Positions 26,809-36,095 of a stretch of DNA of 64,000 nucleotides are shown one piece after another. The notes under the pieces were generated by a model. That model worked only from the letters and a program-made list of their open reading frames with translations, ran no database searches and was not told the origin of the DNA. The position numbers and the translations under genes were made by a program. The stretch comes from Pseudoalteromonas fuliginea. GTDB lineage: Bacteria; Pseudomonadota; Gammaproteobacteria; Enterobacterales; Alteromonadaceae. The stretch spans positions 25,502 through 89,501 of the forward strand of contig NZ_JJNZ01000031.1 in NCBI RefSeq assembly GCF_000690055.1. Reading direction: 5' to 3'. How positions within the stretch are numbered: the stretch's first letter is position 1; every line of letters starts with the position of its first letter.

Positions 26809-28665
26809 TTATTTAATACGCAGTGCCATGCAATCGCTATGACCGTTTATGATCATACTTTTATCAACGCGTACGCCACCACCAGAGTATTTGCCAGCAG
26901 CCGTAAAGCTACATATTTGTACAAAGTAGTCATCTACTTTAGGCAGTGCAAATAGTTGTTGGTATATCTGGTCTTGCTCGGCAAAGTGCCCCATTGTTTT
27001 TTCTATAACTTGCTGCTGTTCATCGACAAGTTGAATATTGGCACCACAACGTCCTACTATCGGTTTAACTACATAACCAGTTTGTAATAACTCGTCATTA
27101 AGTTCAAACGCGGTATTAAGTAAATACTTATGATTAGGGAACAAGCTCCAAAGTATTGGTAAAATGGCCTTATTACTTGGGATTAATGTCCACAGCGGTT
27201 CAAATACCATGACATTTTTACGCAGTAGTACATCGACTAAGCGCGGCGTTTCACCAGCTTTGAATTGTGGTTCAAAGTTATCACCTAATGATTGATCAGC
27301 TTCGCATTCCTCACGAATTTGATCAAGTGCGGTTTCCCACGACCAGGTTTTCCATACGTAACTCAGTTGTGCGCCATCTGCATCTGCTATGTTGCCTAAC
27401 TCATTCCAGCGAAGTGTGCTTAAGCCAATTATTAACTTACACTCAAAGCCTGCGGCTTCAATAGCTTCTTTCATAAATAATGCGTGGTAATGTTCTTCTG
27501 GTTCATCGTCTTGTAAAATATGAACAAGACCTTTTACTTCACTTTTACGCCATGCTTTTACGAGGTCTTTAAATAAATCTTGACCTGCATCTACACCTGT
27601 TTTAACACCAAAGTGTTTTGCCCATTTACCTTGAACCTTGCCGCTTTTCATATAACACGATGCCGAATCGCAATTGTATTCGTAAACTTTTAAACCTGCT
27701 GCTGTTAAGGCAAAGTCAAACCGGCTGGTAATTAATTGGTTTAAGCGGTTATCCCACGATTGGCGAATTTTATTAAGCACAACATCGGGTAAATTAAACT
27801 TTTTTAATAACTCAGGGTGCTGCAGTACATAGTCGGTTGCATGCATAAATAAGCCATGCAGCTCATTTGTTGCATGCTCAATGCTTTGCTGCGCCGTTTG
27901 AGATATCGCAAAGTAATTATGTTGATCTTCATCTACGGATGTAAGTTTATGACCTTGCATCATTTCTACGTAAGCAGCTTCATCGTCATTCGCAATATTT
28001 AACCATGACTTATTTGCTTGCCCTGTATCTGCTGCTTTATGGGCTTCTATAGTAAATAAGTCAGTGTTTAGCTCAGGCGTTGACTCAGCATATTCTGTTT
28101 CATCAGTTTGTGTCATCCAACCTAAAATAGTGGCGTCGCTGTAAGAGCACTCAATCCAATAGTCGCCATCTTTAGTTACTTTTGCTTTTAGTTCTCGGCA
28201 CCAGTTTTGATTTGTTGGCCATATTTGATGTCCTACATTTTGCTCAGCAAGGCGTATTTTATCTTCATGCACTTCAACAACAACATGGCCTGTTTCTTCA
28301 AACTCGCCGCCTTCTTCCCATATCAGTAAACTTCCTACTTGAGGGTGATGTTTAGCACCATTTTTAAACGCGTTTAGTGGCAGTCTATTTTGGCTATTTA
28401 CATCGCGCACTGAACGCAGCTCAAAAATATCGTAAGCCATGGCTATGTCATCAAAAATATAACCATGGTTGAGATACATCCATCTACGGGCAAACTCAAC
28501 GCATTGCCATTTATAGCCCATGTAAATACCGTCTAGGTAACTACGATAGGCGCTACGATTAGGATAAATGCTTTCGTCAGCCGTATCATAATCAGATGAG
28601 TAAACAGCAACATTACCAGGTGCATAACCTAATAAAGTACCAAAATCACTAGCAGAAGCTTTCAT
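26809..28665 (-). CDS. gss: Bifunctional glutathionylspermidine amidase/synthetase
   Basis: A 618-aa enzyme (E. coli Gss is 619 aa) that conjugates glutathione to spermidine and can hydrolyse the conjugate. The N-terminal CHAP amidase domain has the catalytic Cys in KWQCVEFARRW (residue 55) and His in TGHVVVEVH (~127). The C-terminal ATP-grasp synthetase domain (~200-618) includes KVYEYNCDSASCY (~328) and VKPIVGRCGANIQLV (~540). Start is taken as ATG 28665; a TTG two codons earlier is in frame. Divergent from mscS. Glutathionylspermidine is linked to oxidant and stress physiology, fitting nearby dps and catalase. Confidence 0.95.
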   Translation of the reverse strand: MKASASDFGTLLGYAPGNVAVYSSDYDTADESIYPNRSAYRSYLDGIYMGYKWQCVEFARRWMYLNHGYIFDDIAMAYDIFELRSVRDVNSQNRLPLNAFKNGAKHHPQVGSLLIWEEGGEFEETGHVVVEVHEDKIRLAEQNVGHQIWPTNQNWCRELKAKVTKDGDYWIECSYSDATILGWMTQTDETEYAESTPELNTDLFTIEAHKAADTGQANKSWLNIANDDEAAYVEMMQGHKLTSVDEDQHNYFAISQTAQQSIEHATNELHGLFMHATDYVLQHPELLKKFNLPDVVLNKIRQSWDNRLNQLITSRFDFALTAAGLKVYEYNCDSASCYMKSGKVQGKWAKHFGVKTGVDAGQDLFKDLVKAWRKSEVKGLVHILQDDEPEEHYHALFMKEAIEAAGFECKLIIGLSTLRWNELGNIADADGAQLSYVWKTWSWETALDQIREECEADQSLGDNFEPQFKAGETPRLVDVLLRKNVMVFEPLWTLIPSNKAILPILWSLFPNHKYLLNTAFELNDELLQTGYVVKPIVGRCGANIQLVDEQQQVIEKTMGHFAEQDQIYQQLFALPKVDDYFVQICSFTAAGKYSGGGVRVDKSMIINGHSDCMALRIK

Positions 28666-28964
28666 AAACAAAGATGTTCAAAATAAGGTGTGATAATTTG
28701 CTGACTATATGAGCCAAACTGCGTTATAGCAAGATATTACTGGGTATAATCTTTAATTAAATATTGGCGCTAAATAGGGCTTAAAATTATATTTTATCAA
28801 TCCATCGTTTTAAAAGCAGTAGTTAAGAAATCCCTCCTTCAAAGCGCTTACACATGTAAAACTGAACCTATATTCGTACTTTGGTTAATTTTTTGTTAAA
28901 CTGTTGCGCTTGGTATAGCAAAACTAGCTAAAATTAGTTAAAAGTTTTTAAAACAGGAAAAATA

Positions 28965-29798
28965 ATGGAAGACATAATAAACAACATTGATATTAATCAA
29001 TATTTACCCGCTGCAATTACGTGGGCAACCAACATATTACTAGCTATTGCAATTTTACTTGCGGGCTTATGGTTAGCGGGTAAAGTACGCAATTTAATTA
29101 TTGGCTTGTGTCATAAATACACTCATCTTGACGATACGCTTTTTCGCTTTTTAGGCAGCATGGCTCGCTACATCATATTAGCGTTTGTTATTATTGCTGT
29201 GTTAAATCGCTTTGGTGTACAAACAGCCTCTATTATTGCTTTACTCGGTGCTGCGGGACTTGCTATAGGCTTGGCGTTACAAGGTGCAATGTCGAACCTT
29301 GCAGCAGGCGTTATGTTACTTGTTTTTAGACCTTATAAAGTGAATGACTTTATTGAGGCTGCAGGGCGCTTTGGTAAAGTAACAGAAGTAGATATGTTTA
29401 CTACTATTTTACAAACGTTCGATAACCAACAGGTTATTATTCCAAATAGTCAAATTTGGGGCGCGCAAATTATTAACCATTCACATCATCCAATTCGTGG
29501 TGTTGATATGCATTTTGGTGTTGCATACGGTGAAGATACAACGGCTGTACGTAAAGTTATTGATGCCGTACTTGCAGCGCACCCACACATACTAAAAGAT
29601 CCAGCGCCTTTTGTTGAAGTAGAAACACTTAACAACAGTTCAGTAGACTTTTTAGTAAGACCTTTTTGTAAGGGTGAGCATTACTTCGATATTCTTTACA
29701 CTGTGCCAGAGTTAATTAAAAAAGCACTAGATGAAAACAACATCGAAATACCTTTCCCTCATCGTAAAGTAATTTTAGTTAACGAAAGTAAAGATTAA
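28965..29798 (+). CDS. mscS: Small-conductance mechanosensitive channel MscS
   Basis: A 277-aa inner-membrane channel that opens on hypo-osmotic membrane tension. Three N-terminal helices are visible. The pore-lining TM3 has the Gly/Ala pattern of ALLGAAGLAIGLALQGAMS (~96-114), followed by NLAAGVMLLVFRPYKVNDFI. The beta domain is near 125-175 and the alpha/beta C-terminal domain ends in IEIPFPHRKVIL. Length is close to E. coli MscS (286 aa). Monocistronic with a terminator directly after the stop; divergent from gss over 299 bp. Confidence 0.94.
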   Translation: MEDIINNIDINQYLPAAITWATNILLAIAILLAGLWLAGKVRNLIIGLCHKYTHLDDTLFRFLGSMARYIILAFVIIAVLNRFGVQTASIIALLGAAGLAIGLALQGAMSNLAAGVMLLVFRPYKVNDFIEAAGRFGKVTEVDMFTTILQTFDNQQVIIPNSQIWGAQIINHSHHPIRGVDMHFGVAYGEDTTAVRKVIDAVLAAHPHILKDPAPFVEVETLNNSSVDFLVRPFCKGEHYFDILYTVPELIKKALDENNIEIPFPHRKVILVNESKD

Positions 29799-29825
29799 CT
29801 AAATTTATAACGATTTAAACGCAAG

Positions 29826-29848
29826 GGCACTTTAAAGTGCCTTTTTTT
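29826..29848 (+). terminator. Terminator of mscS
   Basis: GGCACTTTAAAGTGCC is a perfect palindromic stem followed directly by seven Ts, 28 bp past the mscS stop. Confidence 0.85.
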
Positions 29849-30044
29849 GATCTTGAAAAACTTACAAGGTTCTGTAATTTTTTCTATTTTTAATACCTAT
29901 TAAAGCATCATTTTCACTCTGTATCCCGCGCTTTTATTGCTCTTACTGTTTGGTCTTTATTTTGCATTTAGCTCAGCTGTTTTTGCTGTTAAGCAAACTT
30001 TAAAAAACGACCCCAATCACTTAAATTGTAATGAAGGATTAGAC

Positions 30045-32117
30045 ATGGCTGAATCATTTAAATACGCAGGTAAGAAAGGCAATGGCGGCGAGCTGCGCCA
30101 AAGTGCATCTGATGGCTACCCAACAATGACCACAGCGCAAGGCTGCCCTGTGAGCGACGATCAAAACTCGTTAAAAGCAGGCAAACGCGGTCCTGGCTTA
30201 ATGGAAGATCAGGTACTGCGCGAAAAGCTTTTTCATTTTGACCACGAGCGTATTCCTGAGCGAGTAGTACATGCTCGTGGTTTCGGGGCACATGGGTACT
30301 TTGAAACTTACGACACGCTTGAAGATTTAACCTGTGCTGATATTTTTAAACGCAAAGGTGAAAAAACCCCAGTATTTACTCGTTTCTCTACAGTTGCAGG
30401 TAATAAAGGGTCTCCAGATTTAGCACGTGATGTACGTGGTTTTGCGGTAAAATTTTATACTCAAGAAGGAAACTGGGATTTAGTGGGTAACAATATACCG
30501 GTATTCTTTATTCAAGATGCGATGAAGTTTCCAGATTTAGTTCATTCAGCTAAAGCCGAGCCAGATCGTGGTTTTCCGCAAGCGCAAACAGCACATGATA
30601 ACTTTTGGGATTTTGTGAGCTTATCGCCTGAGTCAATGCACATGGTTATGTGGGCAATGTCTGATAGAGCTATTCCGCGCTCTTTACGCTTTATGGAAGG
30701 TTTTGGCGTTCATACCTTTAAATTTATTAATGCCAAAGGAGATGAAAAATACGTTAAGTTTCATTGGAAACCAAAAGGCGGTATGCAGTCAGTTGTGTGG
30801 AACGAGGCGCTTAAACTAAATGGCGCAGACCCTGATTTTCATCGCAGAGATATGTGGGAATCAATTGATAACGACGACTTTCCTGAATGGGAATTAGGTG
30901 TGCAGGTGTTTGATCAGCAATTTGCTGATGAGTTTGAATTTGACGTATTCGATGCCACTAAACTAATACCAGAGGAACAAGTGCCCGTTAGAATAGTTGG
31001 GCGAATGGTGCTTAATCGCGTAGTCGATAACTTTTTTGCAGAAACAGAGCAAGTTGCATTTTGTACACAAAACATTGTACCAGGGCTCGATTTTACACCC
31101 GACCCGCTACTGCAAGGTCGTAACTTTTCATACTTAGATACTCAAACTAAGCGTTTAGGTGGTCCTAACTTTACGCATATTCCGGTTAATGCGCCTAAGT
31201 GCCCAATGAGGCATTTTCAGCAAGATGGGCACATGGCGATGCAAAATCCAAAAGGACGTGTTAACTACGAGCCAAACTCATGGAGCGCAGGCGAAAATAA
31301 CCCTCGTGAATGCCCAGTACACGGCTTTAAAAGCTCAAAGGAACCTGAAGTAAGCGACGGTGATAAACTGCGTTATCGCTCAGAAACATTCAGCGATCAT
31401 TACAGTCAAGCTCGTCAATTTTATTTAAGTCAAACAGAGGTAGAGCAGGCGCATATTCAATCTGCGTACGTGTTCGAGCTTTCTAAAGTTGAGCATTTAC
31501 TAATACGAGAGCGTTTGGTATCGCATTTATTGAATATTGACGAAACCCTCGCAAACAAAGTTGCCGAAGGACTTGGTTTGCAAGAAATGCCAGCCCCAGC
31601 TGAAGCTGCTATGCCAACACGTAAAGACTTACCTGTATCTGATGCGTTAAGTATTTTGAAAAATGCGCCCAGCACCTTCAAAGGCCGTAAATTAGGTATT
31701 TTAGTAAGTGATGGCTTTAATGCAGAAATTTTTGAATCGGTTACCAATACACTTAAAAGTGAAGATGCAAACTTTGAAATTATTGCCCCACAAGTTGGCG
31801 GTGCTAAATGCAGTAAAGGTAAGTACTTTAAAGCTGATCAGGTTATTAATGGTGGTCCATCGGTTTTATACGATGCGGTACTTGTACTCACCACTGAAGA
31901 AGGAGCTGAAAAACTAGCTGCTATAGCAGAAGCTAAAGACTTTGTAAGTGATGCGTACGCACATATGAAATTTATAGGCTTTACAAATGAGGCCAAGCCT
32001 TTATTTAAAGCGGCAGGCCTTGATGGAAAAGTAGATGATGGTTGGATAGATTTAAAGGTAGACTCTGCCGATAAATTTATAAGTACATTGCGTAATTTAA
32101 GATTTTGGAAACGTTAG
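30045..32117 (+). CDS. katE: Large-subunit (clade 2, HPII-like) catalase
   Basis: A 690-aa haem catalase decomposing hydrogen peroxide. The distal haem region [14 protein letters not shown] (~70-83) holds the catalytic His, and [20 protein letters not shown] (~107-126) the next conserved block. Asn in [12 protein letters not shown] (~145) and the proximal segment [14 protein letters not shown] [13 protein letters not shown] (~362) carry the expected residues. The extra C-terminal ~150 residues form the flavodoxin/DJ-1-like domain ([19 protein letters not shown]) of large catalases. ATG 30045 is chosen for its GAAGGA ribosome-binding site. Upstream in-frame sequence encodes a hydrophobic stretch but lacks an ATG. 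Confidence 0.93.
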   Translation: MAESFKYAGKKGNGGELRQSASDGYPTMTTAQGCPVSDDQNSLKAGKRGPGLMEDQVLREKLFHFDHERIPERVVHARGFGAHGYFETYDTLEDLTCADIFKRKGEKTPVFTRFSTVAGNKGSPDLARDVRGFAVKFYTQEGNWDLVGNNIPVFFIQDAMKFPDLVHSAKAEPDRGFPQAQTAHDNFWDFVSLSPESMHMVMWAMSDRAIPRSLRFMEGFGVHTFKFINAKGDEKYVKFHWKPKGGMQSVVWNEALKLNGADPDFHRRDMWESIDNDDFPEWELGVQVFDQQFADEFEFDVFDATKLIPEEQVPVRIVGRMVLNRVVDNFFAETEQVAFCTQNIVPGLDFTPDPLLQGRNFSYLDTQTKRLGGPNFTHIPVNAPKCPMRHFQQDGHMAMQNPKGRVNYEPNSWSAGENNPRECPVHGFKSSKEPEVSDGDKLRYRSETFSDHYSQARQFYLSQTEVEQAHIQSAYVFELSKVEHLLIRERLVSHLLNIDETLANKVAEGLGLQEMPAPAEAAMPTRKDLPVSDALSILKNAPSTFKGRKLGILVSDGFNAEIFESVTNTLKSEDANFEIIAPQVGGAKCSKGKYFKADQVINGGPSVLYDAVLVLTTEEGAEKLAAIAEAKDFVSDAYAHMKFIGFTNEAKPLFKAAGLDGKVDDGWIDLKVDSADKFISTLRNLRFWKR

Positions 32118-32132
32118 TAAGCTCATTAATTT

Positions 32133-32164
32133 AAAAACCACAGCGTGTAATTGTTGTGGTTTTT
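32133..32164 (+). terminator. Terminator of the catalase gene
   Basis: AAAAACCACA / TGTGGTTTTT 10-bp stem with a 12-base loop, extended by further Ts; 15 bp past the stop. Confidence 0.8.
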
Positions 32165-32219
32165 TTATGCTTACCTCGTTAAAGTATTAGTTCAAGCCAA
32201 CAATAAAATTGGATTTATT

Positions 32220-32690
32220 ATGAAGTTAAATGGCGCTTGCCACTGTGGCAAAGTGGTATTTACGGTCAACTCAAAACACCCTTATCCTTACAATTTATGT
32301 TATTGCTCTATATGCAGAAAAACTGCAGGAAGCGGGGGCTTTGTTATTAATTTAAGTGCAGAATATAAAACATTAAAAGTGACAGGTGCGGAGCATATAA
32401 CGATTTATCACGCTAAAATAGACAATAAAATCAGCCCCGCTGAGCGTCATTTTTGCAAACATTGTAGTGCTAATTTATGGCTGTACGACGCGCGTTGGCC
32501 AGATCAAGTTCACCCATTTGCTGGTGCAATTGATAGTGAGTTACCCATACCGCCAGAGCGCACTCATTTAATGTTAGGCAGTAAAGCCCATTGGGTTGAT
32601 GCGCCTATAAAAAACGGTGATCTGCAGTTTGATCAATACCCAAGCGAAAGTATTGCTCAATGGCATCAACGTTTAAAGTTAGAACAATAA
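32220..32690 (+). CDS. GFA-family (glutathione-dependent formaldehyde-activating-like) zinc protein
   Basis: A 156-aa protein with the GFA zinc pattern: CHCGKVVF (~7-14), CYCSICRKTAG (~28-38) and HFCKHCSANLW (~76-86), followed by WVDAPIK and 'YPSESIAQWHQR' as in the family. Members are related to Gfa, which was proposed to speed S-hydroxymethylglutathione formation, but most have no proven role. An earlier in-frame ATG at 32151 would overlap the catalase terminator, so ATG 32220 is preferred. Cytoplasmic, monocistronic. Confidence 0.85.
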   Translation: MKLNGACHCGKVVFTVNSKHPYPYNLCYCSICRKTAGSGGFVINLSAEYKTLKVTGAEHITIYHAKIDNKISPAERHFCKHCSANLWLYDARWPDQVHPFAGAIDSELPIPPERTHLMLGSKAHWVDAPIKNGDLQFDQYPSESIAQWHQRLKLEQ

Positions 32691-32776
32691 AAATGTATTT
32701 TTTAACACTATAAAATAATGGCGAAAATGACGTTGTTGCTTTTATTGATCAGAGCCATTTAGCGTATACGGGCTAT

Positions 32777-32812
32777 TACCACTCTCTCATTGAGCTCAAT
32801 GAGAGAGTGGTA
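32777..32812. repeat. Perfect 36-bp palindrome between convergent genes
   Basis: An uninterrupted inverted repeat of 18+18 bases centred on GAGCTC (32792-32797), with arms containing CTCTCTCATT. It lies between the convergent genes at 32220 and 32849. It could act as a transcription terminator for either gene, but has no loop and no clear T-tract on either side, so a protein-binding or cruciform role is also possible. Confidence 0.7.
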
Positions 32813-32848
32813 GGTTTAATGTTTAAATAGCAATATACATAAATTAAT

Positions 32849-33589
32849 TCATCCCAGCTTTATAGCGAGGTATTTTATTTCATCGTCACTTATTTGCGGT
32901 AAAAAATAAATATCGCCGTATTTAAAATACTGCTGTGAGTTAATTATTACGGCCTGTGCAGCCATAGGCAGTGAGTCGTATGTTTGACCCAAGCGATAGT
33001 CCTTTACATTACCCACTTTTATTGCCTGATTAAGGCGAGTTGATGGCTCATCAACAACCGTATAACCATCATTATCCGCCATGTAGTATACATTTTGATA
33101 AGTGTAGTAAGTCGTATTATGGTGTTTAAAATGCCTGTAATTTCTTGGTAGCGTATTTATACGCAGGCCTCTAGGTGGTTTAACAACATGGTAGCCTCTT
33201 TTAGCTTTACGGTAATAAAGGCCGTCGTTAAACGTAAACGAAATACCATTAAATCTGATTGATGCGCTATTGCGTGGTAAATGGTTTATAAATCGATTTT
33301 GTCTGTAAGCGACTGAATTGTGATGGCTTGTTAAGTAGTTATATTTTCGCTGGTTGTAGCGGTGTAGTTCACGCTTTTCCTGTTTGTACTTAGCAAGTTT
33401 ACGTTTTTCTTTTTTATGCTCAATACGCTGCTTTTTTTCATGGCGGCGTTCAACGTGTTTATATTCAACACGTTTGTCGTGATCGCGTTTAAAGCTTTTA
33501 TCATTCTCTCGCTCGTTTTGTGCTCCAAGCGCAGAGCCTGATACTGCGCCAATGGCGAGCAGGGCAGGTAGTAAAAAAGTAAGTTTCAT
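32849..33589 (-). CDS. Secreted DUF6515-like protein with a highly basic N-terminal region
   Basis: A 246-aa exported protein. Signal peptide MKLTFLLPALLAIGAVSGSALG (1-22). A strongly charged, Lys/Arg/His/Glu-rich stretch follows (~28-95; many KKE, RHEK and KRE runs). The rest contains repeated 'FNDGLYYRKAKRGYHVVKPP', 'LP.nyr' and 'YYTYQNVYYMADNDGYTVV' motifs, the pattern of DUF6515 proteins with GxYY and GYxVVxPPxG units. Function unknown; probably periplasmic. Monocistronic. Confidence 0.7.
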   Translation of the reverse strand: MKLTFLLPALLAIGAVSGSALGAQNERENDKSFKRDHDKRVEYKHVERRHEKKQRIEHKKEKRKLAKYKQEKRELHRYNQRKYNYLTSHHNSVAYRQNRFINHLPRNSASIRFNGISFTFNDGLYYRKAKRGYHVVKPPRGLRINTLPRNYRHFKHHNTTYYTYQNVYYMADNDGYTVVDEPSTRLNQAIKVGNVKDYRLGQTYDSLPMAAQAVIINSQQYFKYGDIYFLPQISDDEIKYLAIKLG

Positions 33590-33839
33590 AGTGTTGCCTC
33601 GTTTATGTTTTTACATAACTGGGTTCAATACTAGCGGCTCAAACTGAATGTTAACTGACATACAACAGTAAACAGAGCTATGCTTACAGCTTTTTACATT
33701 TTACTAACGGTTCTTGACATAATACCTAGTTTTTGACGATTTTAGGAACGTTTTAATGCACCCCAAACGATTAGTCGAGTCACAAAAAATGGATATAAAA
33801 TTAGTAATTAAGCCTTCCTTGGCTTTGTTTATTAACTAA

Positions 33840-33952
33840 CCTGAACTTTGGTTTAGATATTTACTAACATATTGAATCATGGTGATATTTAAATTTACTT
33901 TCTCTAGCGCTGAAAATAGCTGCTAGAGATAGATTTATTGTCCAGAGTACAG
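33840..33952. repeat. Dispersed repeat family A, copy 3 (inverted, internally deleted)
   Basis: Runs from CCTGAACTTTGG to CCAGAGTACAG, so it has ~11-bp terminal inverted repeats. Its reverse complement matches both ends of copy 2 (13333-13518), but the central ~75 bases are replaced by a short hairpin (TCTCTAGC / GCTAGAGA). It ends 6 bp from the stop codon of the OYE reductase gene and may serve as its transcript end. The rest of the 33590-33957 gap shows nothing recognisable. Confidence 0.7.
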
Positions 33953-33957
33953 CTTAA

Positions 33958-35097
33958 TTACTTTTGATAAAAAGGATAATCGCTATAACCCACTTCAGTA
34001 CCGCCATACATAGTGGCTGCATCGGCTTCGTTAAACGTCCAATTATTCGCTATACGCTCTGGTAAATCAGGGTTAGCTATAAATGGGCGACCAAATGCAA
34101 ATAAGTCACCGTAACCTTCACCTAAAATACGCACCGCTTTTTCTACTGTGTATTTACCAGCATAAATAATGCGACCTGAAAATTCAGCTCGTACTGCTTT
34201 ATAAAACTCTAGTGGTAAATCGGGAGCGTTATCCCAATCAGCTTCTGCAATCGATAAGTAAGCAATACCAGCTTGCTCAAGCACTTTAACGGCTTGTATA
34301 TAAGTATGGTGAGGGTTTGATTCAACAAGTCCTAAATACACTCGTGTTTCGTCTGTGCTTTCAAATAAAGGAGCAAAGCGAACACCTAAACGGTTTGCGC
34401 CTACAACGTCACTTACCGCTTCAACTATTTCTTTTAAAAATCGCAGGCGATTAGTAAGTGTCCCACCGTATTGATCATCACGGTTATTTGTATGCTCAGA
34501 AATAAACTGATTAACTAAATACCCGTTAGCACAATGAAGCTCCACACCATCAAAGCCTGCTTCTAAAGCATTGCGTGCAGCTTGAGCGTACATGTTTACC
34601 AGTTCACCAACTTCAGTTGTAGTTAGTGCGCGGGGCTCACTTGGATCAGCCAACACTCCTTCACCAGGTGCGGTTTCAATAAAGACTTTTACATTGTCAG
34701 CAATAATATCTGAAGGGCCAACCGGTTTACCTGAATTTGGTTGTAGTGTGGTGTGCGATACGCGCCCTACATGCCAAAGCTGAGCAAAAATAACGCCGCC
34801 TTTAGCGTGTACTGCATGTGTTACTTTTTTCCAGCCTTCAATTTGTGCTTGCGAGTGAATTCCAGGGGTCCAAGCGTAACCTTGTCCACGAGGTTCTATT
34901 TGTGTGCCTTCAGTAACCATAAAACCAGCCGATGCGCGCTGCGAGTAATACTCAGCCATTAATTCATTAGGGATATTGCCAGGCTGAGTGCTGCGAGAGC
35001 GAGTAAGAGGAGGCATCACAATACGGTTTTTAAGTGTAAAAGGGCCAAGCTCAATTGATGAGAATAAAGGGGCGGTGTTAATTAATTCTGATTTCAT
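33958..35097 (-). CDS. nemA: Old-yellow-enzyme family alkene reductase (NemA-like)
   Basis: A 379-aa FMN-dependent oxidoreductase reducing activated C=C bonds and nitro compounds with NADPH. OYE landmarks: KNRIVMPPLTRSRS (~23-36), TEGTQIEPRGQGYAWTPGIH (~62-81), QLWHVGRVS (~105), the substrate-binding HCANGYLVNQFIS (~188-200), and C-terminal FGRPFIANPDLPERI (~342). It is a TIM barrel without the Fe-S extension. The adjacent divergent LysR gene (35211) probably controls it. Likely role is detoxification of electrophiles. Confidence 0.92.
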   Translation of the reverse strand: MKSELINTAPLFSSIELGPFTLKNRIVMPPLTRSRSTQPGNIPNELMAEYYSQRASAGFMVTEGTQIEPRGQGYAWTPGIHSQAQIEGWKKVTHAVHAKGGVIFAQLWHVGRVSHTTLQPNSGKPVGPSDIIADNVKVFIETAPGEGVLADPSEPRALTTTEVGELVNMYAQAARNALEAGFDGVELHCANGYLVNQFISEHTNNRDDQYGGTLTNRLRFLKEIVEAVSDVVGANRLGVRFAPLFESTDETRVYLGLVESNPHHTYIQAVKVLEQAGIAYLSIAEADWDNAPDLPLEFYKAVRAEFSGRIIYAGKYTVEKAVRILGEGYGDLFAFGRPFIANPDLPERIANNWTFNEADAATMYGGTEVGYSDYPFYQK

Positions 35098-35210
35098 TTT
35101 AAATTCTCTTATAAAGCAAACAAAGGCTTAAATAGTGGTTAAGCGACATTGGCAGCATAGAGATTTACAGATACAATTTGAAACAACACTTTTTTGTACA
35201 GCATACAATT

Positions 35211-36095
35211 ATGAATGGTATTAGTCGGCTTGATATAAAGCAGTTAAGAGTACTCAGTAGCTTATTAGAACTGCAAAACCTTTCACAAGTAGCCAAAAAA
35301 ATGGGGTTAACGCAACAAGCAATTAGTGAGCAACTACGAAAGCTACGAGATTTATTTGACGATCGTTTGTTTATTCGCCAAGGCAATAACATGGTTGCTA
35401 CTCCTAAAGCGCAAGGGCTAAAGGCGCCTGTTAATCATATTTTAAAGCAATTAGAGTCGTTACTAGAGCCTGAGCAGTTTAGCCCGCAAACTTATAAAGG
35501 TGTGTTTACCATAAGCGCAACCGACTACGCCACGCAGGCTTTATTACCGCAATTATTTAATATTACCCGCCGTGAAGCGCCAGGTTTAAAGCTGATAGTG
35601 CGCGACTTTGCGTCTGACAACGTTAATCAACTTATAACGGCAGGCGAGCTTGATTTACTGATAAGCTTTCCAGAGTTTATACCTGACAACTTAGCGTATG
35701 TCACTTTGCTAGAAGAGCAGCACTTGTGTATTACAGGCTGTAAAAATGAGTTTGAAGATGAGCCCTTAACACTGCCGGAGATTGCAGCGCACCCGCAGCT
35801 GGTGGTGTCGCCTTCACGCGCTAATTTACGCGGATCGCACGATCAATGGTTTGAAAGCCAAGGGCTAAAACGTAATATTGTTATGTCGGTACCGAGTTTT
35901 TCAGCGGTGCCCGACATTTTACATACTACTGATATGCTCGCGTTTTACCCTTCAAGATTATTACCAAATAGTAAAGTTAGACTGCTAGAAGTTGAGGCAC
36001 TTCCACCTACTTTTAAAGTGATAGCAGCATGGCATCCACGTACTAATAACAGCCCAGTTCATAAATGGTTGATAGAGCAATTACAAAACTTATAA
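35211..36095 (+). CDS. LysR-family transcriptional regulator
   Basis: About 294 aa. The N-terminal winged helix (LDIKQLRVLSSLLELQNLSQ then VAKKMGLTQQAISEQLRKLR) is typical of LysR regulators, with a C-terminal type 2 periplasmic-binding-fold effector domain (~90-294). Start ATG 35211 is preferred over an in-frame TTG at 35178, although no strong ribosome-binding site is visible. Divergently arranged 113 bp from the OYE reductase, the usual LysR arrangement, so it likely controls that gene in response to an electrophile. Its 3' end overlaps the convergent peroxidase gene by 6 bp. Confidence 0.9.
   Translation: MNGISRLDIKQLRVLSSLLELQNLSQVAKKMGLTQQAISEQLRKLRDLFDDRLFIRQGNNMVATPKAQGLKAPVNHILKQLESLLEPEQFSPQTYKGVFTISATDYATQALLPQLFNITRREAPGLKLIVRDFASDNVNQLITAGELDLLISFPEFIPDNLAYVTLLEEQHLCITGCKNEFEDEPLTLPEIAAHPQLVVSPSRANLRGSHDQWFESQGLKRNIVMSVPSFSAVPDILHTTDMLAFYPSRLLPNSKVRLLEVEALPPTFKVIAAWHPRTNNSPVHKWLIEQLQNL

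Noticed and set aside
30058..30291. Minus-strand open frame inside the catalase gene
   Set aside because: Shadow of the catalase reading frame; no ribosome-binding site and no recognisable protein.
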